A stretch of DNA of 64,000 nt from Apiosordaria backusii (taxonomy: Eukaryota; Ascomycota; Sordariomycetes; Sordariales; Lasiosphaeriaceae): NCBI GenBank assembly GCA_030549205.1, contig JAUKTV010000006.1:1444501-1508500 (forward strand), written 5' to 3'. Positions 31,194 to 43,350 of the stretch are shown here, in pieces. A model generated the notes under the pieces. That model saw only the letters and a program-made list of their open reading frames with translations, was not told where the DNA came from and ran no database searches. The first letter of the stretch is position 1, and every line of letters begins with the position of its first letter. The position numbers and the translations under genes were made by a program.

Positions 31194-34100
31194 GGGTGAT
31201 GGCGATGGTGATGATGTCGTATGTGTCGTGATCAGTCTTGGGGTGATGGACAGTTACGGGATGAGATGGGATAACAGATGACAGTTATGTGGGGACAGAT
31301 GTGCAAGTATATGTCCTGGGCAGATATCAAAAGACGGTCAGTCAGATGGGCTCTCGGGTGATTATTGGGTCGTCGTGGTAATGGTCTGGGTAAGAGGCAG
31401 TATCACAAGCGAGCATTGCTGGGTCAAACTCTCAATATTTTGGTTTGAGAATTGCTGTTTGTTGTGCGCGTGGAGCCAGACGGTTTGGTGTCGATGCAGT
31501 TCAGGGGAAGCAAGCGGGACGAAGCAGGTTAGGGCGTGCAGGACGACAGCTTGGTTTTGAGAGCAGAGGGCGGGTGTGGGCAGATGGGCGGCTCCCGGGG
31601 GCAAGTCCCGCATCAAACAGGTACCTTACCGGACACCGCGGTGTTTGGCATGGCCAGGACCATCAACAGGGCCATGAACAGGACCATGAACAACGTGACT
31701 CACCCTAGATGTGGCTAGACAGCCTCGTCAACGGCCAAATCGGGTACGAGACGGGCTATGGGTGGGCTGGCATTGGGCAGAGACACGGTGAGGAGCTGAG
31801 CCCGGGCGTGACGACGACCACGACGGCGTGAGGGACGGACGATACGATGTCGAATGGACTCGGGGTTGGCACTGGTTGGGCAGAGAGGAAAAGAAGGCTG
31901 GACACATTGGAGGGCAGAGAAGCCGGGCGGACGAGAGAAGAGGAGTTGCCACCCATTGCCAAATCACCAGAGTTTTTTGCTCTTTTTTTTTTTCATTACG
32001 GCCCTGATTGGAGTAGTCATCAAGCTACTGCAGGCGCGACGGCACCTGGATGCAGAGCAGGAAGTCGGGTCCAATGCAGCTTCCTCAAAGCTGGGGCACA
32101 GAAGCGCAAAACACAGCATGAAAGATATCCTGAAGCTTGCTCCTTCCGTGAAAATGAACGTCAGCGGCTCCGTGCATGCACCTGTGGGGTGCTCGGCACG
32201 CACTCCCCCGCCAATCAGATGCCCCGCTTAGCCTAAAGAGGGCCGGTGCGGGACGCCGTTGGGCATCGTTGGGCCACGACACTCATTTTTTTTACCCTCA
32301 CTTTGCACCTTCGACGTGTCCAGTCTCGCCAAATTTCCCCCCCAGCCCCTCCCGCCCCCCCGGCCCGCTGCAAAGCGATGGCTTGAAGAAGCAATTGGCT
32401 GGATGCCCAATGACCCAATTGTCTCGGTTCGCTATGCCCTTCATGCCCTTCATTCCTTGCTGGCCTGTCACGAGCATCAATCGTCATATATGCTGGAGGC
32501 AGCCTTTGCTCGGTGCCGCAGCACCTGGTGTCTGAAACCTGGCCAAATGCGATCAAAAGAAGGGAGGAGTCGGTGAGGTGGAAGCTTGGAAGAAGCTCGG
32601 TGGAAGCCAGGCGAAGGAAAAAACCAACCACAAACACGGGACCGCAAATCGCTCACTTCTGCAGTAACAATACAGCCTTGGACAGGGTGATCCTGATCAG
32701 CATTCTATCCTCGGCCTATCCGTCTGGCCTTGTCCTACCCACGGTTGCGGCCTTATCGTCCTCCATCCTCAGACCGACTAAACCCGAACGATGCCAGCGG
32801 ATGGACGAATGTAGGGATGGGATGGACCACCTCTGAAGATCATGTCTCTGCTTCAGGAATGCGGAACAGAGATGATGGAAAGTGGAAAGAGGGCCCCCGA
32901 TGCTACCCCGGTCCGTCTCGGTGACGGGTCCCGAGCTTTGGTGTCCCATGCGGGCGGGGTGAGCGGGCCGGGCCTTCTCCACGCTGCTCCCTGTCGCCCC
33001 CGCCCCGATTTGGAGTTTGGACGACGTCCGCTCCGCTGGAAGCATCTCGACCACCGTGCTTCCGGAACCTCCATTCCTTGACCGCCTTCTTTGCCCGGGA
33101 AAAAGTGGAGTGATTCTGTTCTTCGGCCACAGACGCTTCCCCAGCTTTCAGCATGCCACATGTTGCTCCTCGTCATGCGGCCATTGCAGACGATTTGTTT
33201 GTCTCCACCGACCGACCCTGCCGCGATCCGCAAAACGGAGGCGAGCAAGCGGCCTTTCGATGAATCGCAGGCGACCACACGTCATTTTGGCATTGCTTTT
33301 TCTGTTTTTTCTACGTGGATGTAGGTGGAGTGCAGCTGCTTTTCATGCTCGCAACCGAGGCCCTGAGCACCATAGGCATTAATCTCGCTCGCCCGACCTG
33401 CAGAGCACGCCCCCGAACACAATGCAAGATATCTGCTTAGCTACACTACACACCAGGCGGTGAGGGCCCTTTTGTTGAGCCAGACGACGCGCTAGAGAGA
33501 CATAATAGGATCGCTTTTCCCGCCCCTTTCCCGGCATGTCACCTCATCTCTCACTGATGATTTGCGCGGTTGTTGGGTGAAGTACACTGACCCATCCTAG
33601 AGGAGAACTTTTGGCTGCAACTACGGCTCGTGTTTGCTTTACTATATGCCCCTCATGCCGGCAAACATCAAGAAATACTAAATGGCTTCGCTCCACAGTC
33701 CCTACTCCACCCTTTCTGCCGCATACTCGCATGGGCGAACGCATCATCTGCTTTTGCGTGGAGCGATTCGCTGGCACTCGGCCTGAGCAGCAGGGGCAAT
33801 TTTCCCACGTTGGCGTCAGCTTAGGCACCGCAGGGCAAAGCCATGGTACACATATTTAGAATCATGGTATGAGGGAAATATCGCCAGAGGCGAGAGATTG
33901 AGCCTCGTCTTATCCACTGAGCCTGAAGAGTGCTGTATCGTCTGTCGAGCGGGGTGTTGGGTACCGATTGACGTTGGTTCTTTACACAGAGCCTCAACTA
34001 GCAAGCTGAGACACATTGCTATGCTCGCCTGGGCATTACCCTTCAGGCAAGCAAGGCTGGAGGCAGCCAAGGTTGACAAGCACAGCAGCATGGGGTCCCA

Positions 34101-37100
34101 CTCACCAGCATAAGCCCACCTTCCGTCCCAGTCGTTCGGGTCAGGTCAGTACAGCACGGTACGGTAAGGTAGGATTGAGCTGTTCGTTGTCGTCGTCGAA
34201 GACCCGATCCATACCGTCTGTTGTTGTCCGTGATATTCTCGGAAGAAACAGGGACGCCATTTCCAAATGGTTCGCGGAACAGGTGATCGGATCGGGGAAC
34301 GCGGCAAATGTTCACTTTCATCTCAGATCAGGATGCTGTGCTTCCATCTCCCGCCTCTCAGGCTGCCCGAAGGATACTTTTGACGGCTAGGGACGAGTGC
34401 CTGGGCTCGCTTGGCCCTGTACTACATGTAGGCAAAGCAGGTAAGGTCGGGTAGTTCATCTATACGTATGTATCATCTGGCAGATATATCCCTGCGGACT
34501 GGCATCAGATACGTTGCCAACAATAGAAACAGAAAAGTTGTCACTCGAATGATGTTTGAAGTGAGAGTCACAACAGATCTCCGATGAATGTGCTGCCCAA
34601 TGAGACCAAACCAGCGGTTACCCGGGTCAGGGGGGGGCTTAACCTTTAAAGCCATATTGTTTTTTTCCAGTTTTTTGACCAGTGGAATCGAAGTTGATTT
34701 GACAAAGGGGGTCTTGTTGTGTGGAGGGGGCGGAATCGATTGATGGATATGTTTACACGTAGCAGCAGCAGTTTGTGCATTTGCCACAGGGGTATGAGCC
34801 GCATACACGCCATTTTCCATGTCGGTTGTGTCTTGGCTCTGTTTTTCTACACGGCATGATCTGCTTTCTCGGAAGCGGATGTGGATGTAAGTGTTTTTTT
34901 TTTGGACAGCTTCACAGACCGCCTCTTTTCAAGTCGTGTCGCACGCAGTCTGGATTGTGGGTTACGGGGAGGGGAAAAGAAGTGAGTGTTTTGCGGAAGC
35001 TTCCCTCGCCTTGATACCTCCGGATGACGATACCCGGTCCCCTCAGGAAGCTTGTTTTCACTATTTTTGGTTTTTGAACCGCCAGTTGGCATTTTTGAAT
35101 CGGATCTAGATCTAACGGTTCCACATCGGGAGATGTTCTGCTTCGGATTGTGCAATGGATATGTGCCGAGACACTTGGTACCCCGAGTTGGGAATGACAT
35201 GCCATGTTTTTGATCGATCGATCGATGGGGTGATGTGTTCTTTAAATGTTTGGATGCCCGCCTATTAAACCTGAGGGTATATGCTTGCCACGGTAACTGA
35301 GTCGGATATCTGCCATCAACCTCCACAGCTGGCAACAACAAAACATGTTGTGAAATGCTACGGTCTGAGTTGACTCCGCGGTGGCCACGTTGTGTTCGGA
35401 TAGATGAGCGGATATTGTTCCGATAAACTCTCAATAGTCTCGAATCCGTCCGCCAATTTGAAGATACCAGCCTATTTGGTAAGCCACGATTAGTCTGAGC
35501 GAGCGCCCAGTACCCTGCCCTAGCTGAAATTGAGACTTTTAGACATTGGAGGACTCTCGATATTGATTGGGGAGTGTGGTGGCTCTGCTTTTCGCTTGTA
35601 AATGAGACATGCAATCAACCTAGTCTGGGTGCTGGATGCTTGAGGAAGATTCTGTTTGCTCATCTCTGACTTTCATTGAGCTAAGAAATGATGTTTTGGT
35701 GTTGAGTGACAATCATAATGAAAGGTGAAGCTCCTCGATTTGAAGCTTGTCGCTATCCAACAAGAAAGAATTCTTGGGAATAACTGGGGACGTAAACTCA
35801 TATTGCGGTGGTTCATTGCCTCTGATATCCGTCTTCGGCATAGCTATCAGTCAGGGGACATCTATTCACCCTTATCGGAAGGCTCTAAACACCTCGTTAT
35901 ACGTACTACACTTGACTTAACACCTACCTATCTAGGTAAGATACCTTACAGAGACATACATAATTGTGCTTGAGGTGTTTCCACGATAGGTATCATCAAT
36001 AAAAGCACAAGGCTTTGAGCAGCATGTCTGACACGCCAGGTATCTAGCATCTCTATAGGCGTTAGATAGATTGCTGTATTTGTATCAATATACAACAAAC
36101 CCTTTGCCGAGGTACAAATCGACATGCCTTCCAGGTTCTATTGAATCTTGAAAATATGTTGAAGGGCCAAGGTTGAACATTCAGGCTAGCTACCTAGTCG
36201 TTTTATACTCTCATTTCTCATGATAAAAGGTCAGGAACAAGGTGGTATGATTGTATATGTCATCCTTCTTCTAGTTCTCTTCACTTTTCTTCGGTCCAAG
36301 TAATCCTTTATTCTACGCGGCCTACCTGCCTAATCTAGTAGGCTTATGAATGAGAAGTCGCGAGGTCTTAGTGCCAGGCTTAGTGATTCGGATACAAAGG
36401 AGGTAGGTAGCTGTGTTGACTTAATTAAGAAGAATCGATATCTTGCTTATGTTTGCGGTATAATTTTCCTATATTACAAGCTATCGTGGTGTTATTATGA
36501 GCTAGGTGGTGAGATATATGCGATCTTCCTCTTGTAAAGTAAATGAGAATAGCAGGTACCGAGGTGGCTTTTTGGAATGTGGCAATTCCAAAAGATGTCT
36601 TTGGGTAGTCATATTATGTCTTGACATAAGGCTGTGTGTGAGATCGAGTACCTACAGTAAGTCAGGTAGTAATGTGCTCTGTGCGAGATGATAATGACTG
36701 TTAAAACTTGAGACTGATCGCATGACTGAACGCCCAGACACGAATGAGCGCCTGGATTTGTCGAAATTTCAGTTGCATCTCATCTGTTTCTTGTAGTCAG
36801 ATTTTCACTGTAAAAAGTCTTCCTCACTCGATTATCACATGCTCAACCATCCACCAGCCTCCCGTGACTCATCTTCATTTACATCTCTCATATGCTTCTC
36901 ACCGATTTACCGTGTGAAGAGAGAATTAGAATCATGATTCATTCTTGATTTTGCTATTTGTTTATCCTGGGTTTTGTTGCTGTTGTCCCTCCCGCGTAAC
37001 TTACCTGCAAAGGGCGATACTGCCCTTTATCCATGCATAGAAGAAACATCGCTCAAATTGACCGAGACAAAAAAAGATGCAATAGCAAGCATGGTAGCTC

Positions 37101-40100
37101 CCTTACAGCTGTTTCTCGTCAAGCTGATATGAGTGAGACGAGCAGTGATGATCAAGGGATATGACGTAGTTGTGGCGTCCGTTGTGTTGGGAGCGGTTCA
37201 AACGTGATGGCTGACGGTCCTACTTGCTGTGCACGCAAAATGTCCAAAAACGGAGGGTGATAGGTCGTAAGACAAGCCGAAACCTGGCAGTTGAAGCAGG
37301 CGGTAAGGCGGCAAAGAATACTGAGAGTTGTTCAATGAGAGGGATTCCAATCCTGTGCTCCGGACACGGCCGTATGGGCCGCCGAATGGGGTGTTCTCAG
37401 AGGATCAGGCTTGGCCCTTGGGAGCTGGCCAGTGCGAAGAATGGGATTGAGCTCCGCTGTGGGGTCGACGCGCGAGACACGCGCGCTGACGAGCGGGGGA
37501 ACGCCATTCTCGCGTTAATTGATTTTTCTGGTGCTGGCGGCGGACCAGGTCGGTCTGAGAGGTAGGGAACCTGAATTGTGCGAGTGAGCGGCACATGTGA
37601 TATTAGTTCCAGAGCGGTAACCTCGATCTGCAAATTGTGTGGTGCAATGTGTTCCTGTCGGCTGGGGCGGCGGACTCATCAAGGATTCGGACGACTCGAC
37701 TCGACTCGGTTTTTTGAGGGAGAGTTCGACCAACCATCACCACCTCAACAAAACCACCAATCAGCAAGCCACTTGGTCCAGCGTCGGATTTCTGACACCG
37801 AAGCTGTTGCCCCCACTTCTTCTGCTTCTCGGCGTCCATCGACCACACTCTCGGGTGGTATGCTTCATGTTCTAACCCCAATCCGCACCATGGAACGCAG
37901 CTCCTGGTGTGTCCGATAGTTCGGCTGCAGTGAGTGCGAAAAATAGCAGAGGCGCTCCCACCGTTCCAGCAGGCCCGCTTCCTTTTTCCCCTCCCCCCTG
38001 CTGTCGTCACTTGGTCTCACTTCTTGAATCATCCGTCCATGGCAATTTGACGGGCGGACTGGCTGGCACCGGGTTGCAGCAGATATGCCAGGACTCATCC
38101 TCGGGAGACACGACGGTCAAACAGCCAGCGATACCACCACCAGAGCTCAACACTGGCTAGGCACCAGAGGCCGAAGCGACAGAGAGGCGAATGGGTGCAG
38201 GTTGAGGACTTTCGCGGACCGGGCGTTGCGCCATCGGCAGACGGTGGTGCATACACGACTGCACCCACCAGTCAACCACTGCGCCGCGTGCACCCAGGGC
38301 ACCCGTGCCGTGTCATAGGCCGTTTTGTTCTCAGGTCTGCTGTCTGTAGGGTGTCTCGTCTCATGGGAGGGGGGCCGCCCTTCAGTTTCGCATGTCAGCC
38401 GCCTCACGGCGCACTGAGCCTAGACAAAGCCTGCGAAGCGGGTTTGAAGCGAGGGTTACGACAGTCGGTCCTACCAACAAGGCCACCAAAGAGGCAAATG
38501 GGAGCAATGAATGCAGCGATCCGCAAACAGCTCGGCGCCCAAAAGCCTGATAAACAGATCCGTCTGTGACCATCCAACAAGCTCCAGCCTTGCACCCTTG
38601 TTCGGGCTCCTGTCTGGATATTGCCGAAGCTTGTTGGGGTTGATGGCCGGTGAGGGCAGCTGACCAATCGTAGGCCAGAGAATGTCCCCTGGCGATCCAC
38701 GGCCGATGTTGCCAGATTCCGCCCAGCCATACGGAATATCACAAGCAAAGTAACCTTTCCTTTTCATGATCAGCTCTTGCTCAACAAGATACGATGCGCC
38801 ATGGCCGCCGCTATTAGTGGTAGAAATCCCAGAGAGGATTTGGGGTTTCTTGTGGGATTGGCTGATCGTCCCTGGACCACACCGAAGCACCTTATCCCGA
38901 AACAGAAACAGATGTCGAAGAGGCTGGAAGCAACATTCTGCTTGGGTGTACGAAGTGCTGGGGAGTGAAAAAATGATACTGGTGTGACCCCTCACTAACC
39001 ATCCCGTTGCAGACCTCTTCCTAGACCGGGCTTCTCGGCAAACTCAAGTTTGTCTCGCACTGTGCATCACCTTTGCAGTGAGCCTTTTTCTTGTTATTTC
39101 CCGTCTCACGCCTCTGGTGGGTGGGTGCAGTGGTTTGAGGATCAGGCTTTCGGATTGTGCTGTGCAGCTTGTCCGTGGCCCACACGTTTATAGTGTCAGC
39201 AAAGTAACGGCAGCGTATTCGGCATCTTTCGCGGGCACCACCCGCCGGAACACATGCGGGCTGGCTTCCGGAGGACCTCCGAACGCCTTGCTGCCGGAAC
39301 GCCACGCCCGGAGCTTCCGTCCACGAGACCAGGTATGGATACATTTCTTCTCTTTCAACCTCGGGCAAAAGGGGCCAAGGGGCGTCGTTCAAGGAGGCGT
39401 TCCTTTCTCAACTTAAGCCATCCTGGTTCAATATCCATCAGGTTTTTGGGTTTCTGTTCTCCGCGGCAAACACCCGAGAAGGGAAAAAACGAGACGATAA
39501 AGTTTTGTGGCGGGGTTGATATTCCGAAAAAAAAATGACCATCACGGCCCCTCATCCGTTTTCGTTCTGGTGGTAGTGGTGGTGGTGGAGGATAGGTATC
39601 CGTAAGCTTGCACCCACCGTTTGCCACTTGAGAAGAGCGGGGGATGGCTCGCAGCTGACTAGATACGGATGTGATTTGATTGATGACTTGCGCCTCTTGT
39701 CGAGTTCACGCAGGAGGGAAGTACATAGAATACGGGCTCAGACCATGATATGACCGCTGCTTACTTGACCAGTTCGGCCGATCCTTCCATCACGCTGTGC
39801 TCCGAGACCAACCCCCGCCAAAAGTTGTGTGTCCCCTTGTAATTTGTTGGCAGTGTGAGCAATGGCCATGTCAGACACAGGGCACAGAAGGGTGGCCCCA
39901 AACTCTCCTGAGGTGCAGCTGATGAATGAGGAGGTGGCAGGAGACGATGTCGTGAGACTCCTGTTTGGTACCCGTCTCTCGGTTGGCAGCACTCCCAGGG
40001 CTCTAGACCTGCACTGTCATGCTCTGCTCATCAGTGGTGAATATGGATAAAGCCACTCCACTCCCTTCGTTATCGGACAGGCCTGGCTCATGTTCCCAGT

Positions 40101-43100
40101 ACAGCCTGTTCCAGCCACAACAAGGCGCCAAGGGCAGGTTTGGTGTTTTGGTGCTTGTCGACATGTCATCAGAGCCGTGTGTTCCCTTCCGTTCTCTCCC
40201 CCCTTCGCAAAGACACGATGACAGCAAGATGAGGACAAGTGCCCAAGGCATCACGAGTCAGCCAGATACCGGATGCCGCAGGAATTTGCGAGAGCCTTTG
40301 TCGGCGCCACGGCTTTTGGGACGGATCCGTTTTGAGGGCTTTGCCAAAATATGATGCTGATGGCACACTACATTTGGGACGACCCCCGCACTGTCCCACC
40401 ATAACCACCACCTCTTGTGTGGCCTCCTGCCCCGCTGGTACAATTGGCTTGATGCTTGCAGTGTCTGATGGCAGCAACTGACTTTGGAGACGGTGTCTTG
40501 CCGAGGGGGAGACCGACAGGGGTTTGATCATCAGCCATCACCATCATGGAGTCCTTGATCAATATCTACGAGTCACAAGTGGTGTTTGCGGAATGGATGG
40601 TGCATCCGGGCTTCATGCAGTCGGTTGCTTAGCCCTATTTCTTTTTTACCATTCGTCCCGGCTCAACCAAAAAAAAACAAAAGAGTTGAAGAAACACGGC
40701 GGCTTTGACTGGCGCACTGTGCGGCATGATTCCATTCCTGTTGCTTTCAAGTGTTGCAGAAACGGATCCAGGATCCTTCGGCTCAAACAGCCAGAGAGAA
40801 ATCTCGGCGGCCATCCCCCTTTTTATCCCTCGCCTGGCCAGGGCCGCAAGCCCCAAAGAAAGCTAAACCAAACGTACCTGAGTTTCGCACTCTGCACTGG
40901 TCTTTGATGAACGGTGGAACATTAACCTCAGTCAGTCAGTCAGTCACACAGGCAGCCGAGAAAAGGCAGGCAAATAGCCAAGCCAGAAGATTGATGAAAG
41001 AATGTAGCTCAAGGCCATGCAAACGGGACATGAATAATTACGCGTCCAGATGCCTCGCACCGTCGTCGTCTGGACTTGGTCTGCCTGTTGCATCATGACG
41101 GGCACTTTGGTGACAACGATGATGACGTGAACCTCGTGCTGGAGAAGAGGGGCCGAGCTGTTATCGGGATCCGTATCTCTGTATCGTGTGAAGAGAGGCA
41201 GGACAAGGTACGGCCATTTCTTCGTCAGCCATTATTTTAGTGGCTTGGTTTTGCGGTGGACATCCAAGAACCAAGCAAGAAAACCAATGGTTGGGATGGA
41301 ACTGAAATGAGTGAAATCGGTGAAATCATGTCCCCATATCGAGCACCCGCATCATCATCATCATCATCATCACCACGATTGCCCCTTTTTTTTTATCATC
41401 AATCACTGATCGCCAGTGGGGACGCCGAAGAGGAGAATAGTTACCTATCTATGCCAGTAGCAATGTCGAGCAATTTTGGCTTCTTTTTGTTTGTTGCAAC
41501 CATTTCCCTAAAGTATTTAGCGGCAATATAGGAAATACGGAGGGACCGCCCTACTGCATACAGTACACACTGTAATAATAAACACGCTCCGTTTTGAGCA
41601 AGACAAAAAAAAAAGGCTTGGGTTGGGGCTTTCTCATCGTTGGGAATCCCTGCGATCCGGGCTTTCTTACTCGGACATGTCGCTGCTTTCAGGTTGCTCC
41701 TTGGGTGTGCACCTCCCTCTCGTCCCCCCCATGTGTGGTCCTCCTGTGGCCCACGCTGATCCGGATTGGATTGTGTGGTTGTCGGGTTGGCATGTTGAAG
41801 CAAGCAGGAAGACAAATGAAATTGCGAGTTGCTGGGATACAGAGCACGGAATACAGACATTCGGATAGGATACAAAGAGAGAGAGCAGCATCGAGTCAAT
41901 CATCAGCCCAAGGCGGGCAGGGGAAGTTGATGAGGCTGCCTCCTACGAGTGACGGCTGCGAATAGCAAAGGGTCGGCGTCTTTTTCCTGCCCGGCCGCCC
42001 GCTCTTTGCTGCTAGCGGACGAGGGTGGTGTCTCCTCTCCAGCGCGTGGTGTCTCCTCTCCAGCGCGTGGTGGAGGACAAAGCGTGCTGCGGCGGGATGG
42101 AGGGAGCTTGAAATGGGTGGGAGCTTGCTTGGCCTAGGCTGGCTGGGCGGATGTGCGCGCCCCAAGCCAAAATGGACATGAACCAAAACTGCCCCAGTCA
42201 CAGCCCATTCCTCCATGCCAACCATGCGTGACGAAAGCCATGGACCGTGACTTGGGTTCCATTATCCGTATCCGTACATCGTAAAAGGCAAGTCAAGTCT
42301 TTTGTATGTAAAATGTAAAAAAGTCAAAGAAGACGCTGGAAGAAGAGGAGCGACGGAGTGGCAAGCGAGGAATCGAATGGTGGGCGGGGCTTCCCAATTG
42401 GTTTCCATGGCTTGAGGTGGTCGGGGCGCTGTGGGGCAGAGTGGAAGTACCTCTGTACCGCAAGCTGCACAGAACGACCGCGGCGGCACAGCGCCCCCTT
42501 GCACGGCACCAGACACAGACAACGACGTCGACCAGGGACAAAGTAAATTAGCAGCATTTGCGGCGACCGGGACTAAGACGCAGCAACGCACCAGCTACGC
42601 AACCCAACTTCCTCACATGGAGTAGACAACCTGGAAGAAAAGGTATGGATGTTTTCACCACACGAGGATCTCCCTCCTCCTCGCCATTGCCCTTTCTCTC
42701 GTCATCCTCCTCTGCCATCAACCCCCCATAGCCTCCAGATACCTAACTTACTCTTTGTTTCCTCCCTTTCCAACTGAGCTCTTGAGGTGTTGCTTGGACC
42801 ACCATCTCAGCCTCCCTCTCGTCCTCTTGCTCCTGCTCCTCCTGTTCCTCCTGCTCCGAGTGCCCCTGCTACTCCCTCGTGGCCACCACTGCGATATTAC
42901 GTACGGCAGCACAAAGAAGAACAAGTAGACAACTCGAGCTCAATTGCTGGCTGGTTGGTTTGAGTTTGGACGCTGAAGCATATATTGACGGGCTCAGGCC
43001 ATGGCCGAGGTCACAAAACAATAAACGACGGACACGAAGCACTCAAAGCAAGCCTCTTCACAGCTGCTCCGTGCCTGCTATCAAAAAGAAAGTTTGCTGA

Positions 43101-43350
43101 GGCAGGAGCCAGACCCCCCCTCCCCATCGTGTGATGCAACAAAAAGCTGCAGGTGCGAAGTAAACTGGAAAGAGCTTGTTCGGTCTGGACTTCCCTTTCC
43201 AGTTCCTGGCGTGGAATGTGATTTTGGGACCAGCGACCACCAACGACGGGACTGCCCTAGTATAAACCGGCTGCTTTTTGTTTGCGATTCAACCACCACC
43301 CCACCTCACCACCAACGCCCCCCCTCACCCTTTCGAGAGAGTCTTCGCCC
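31194..43350. other. 12-kb region without a recognisable protein gene
   Basis: Between the divergent coiled-coil and cyclin genes. Open frames up to 255 residues exist (for example 34847-35614 minus) but have the Arg/Ser/His-rich composition of chance frames and no domain. I see no tRNA, 5S RNA or transposon ends. Simple repeats are present: GATC units near 35214-35226 and ATC units at 41351-41373. 35.9-36.7 kb is AT-rich with several ACCTAGGT-type motifs. The part next to 43350 is pyrimidine-rich with a TATAAA near 43260, 90 bp before the cyclin ATG, and is likely promoter and leader. Long transcribed leaders or non-coding RNAs could hide here. Confidence 0.5.

Noticed and set aside
34847..35614. 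255-residue minus-strand open frame
   Set aside because: Arg/Ser/His-rich chance-type composition, no recognisable motif or conserved ends.
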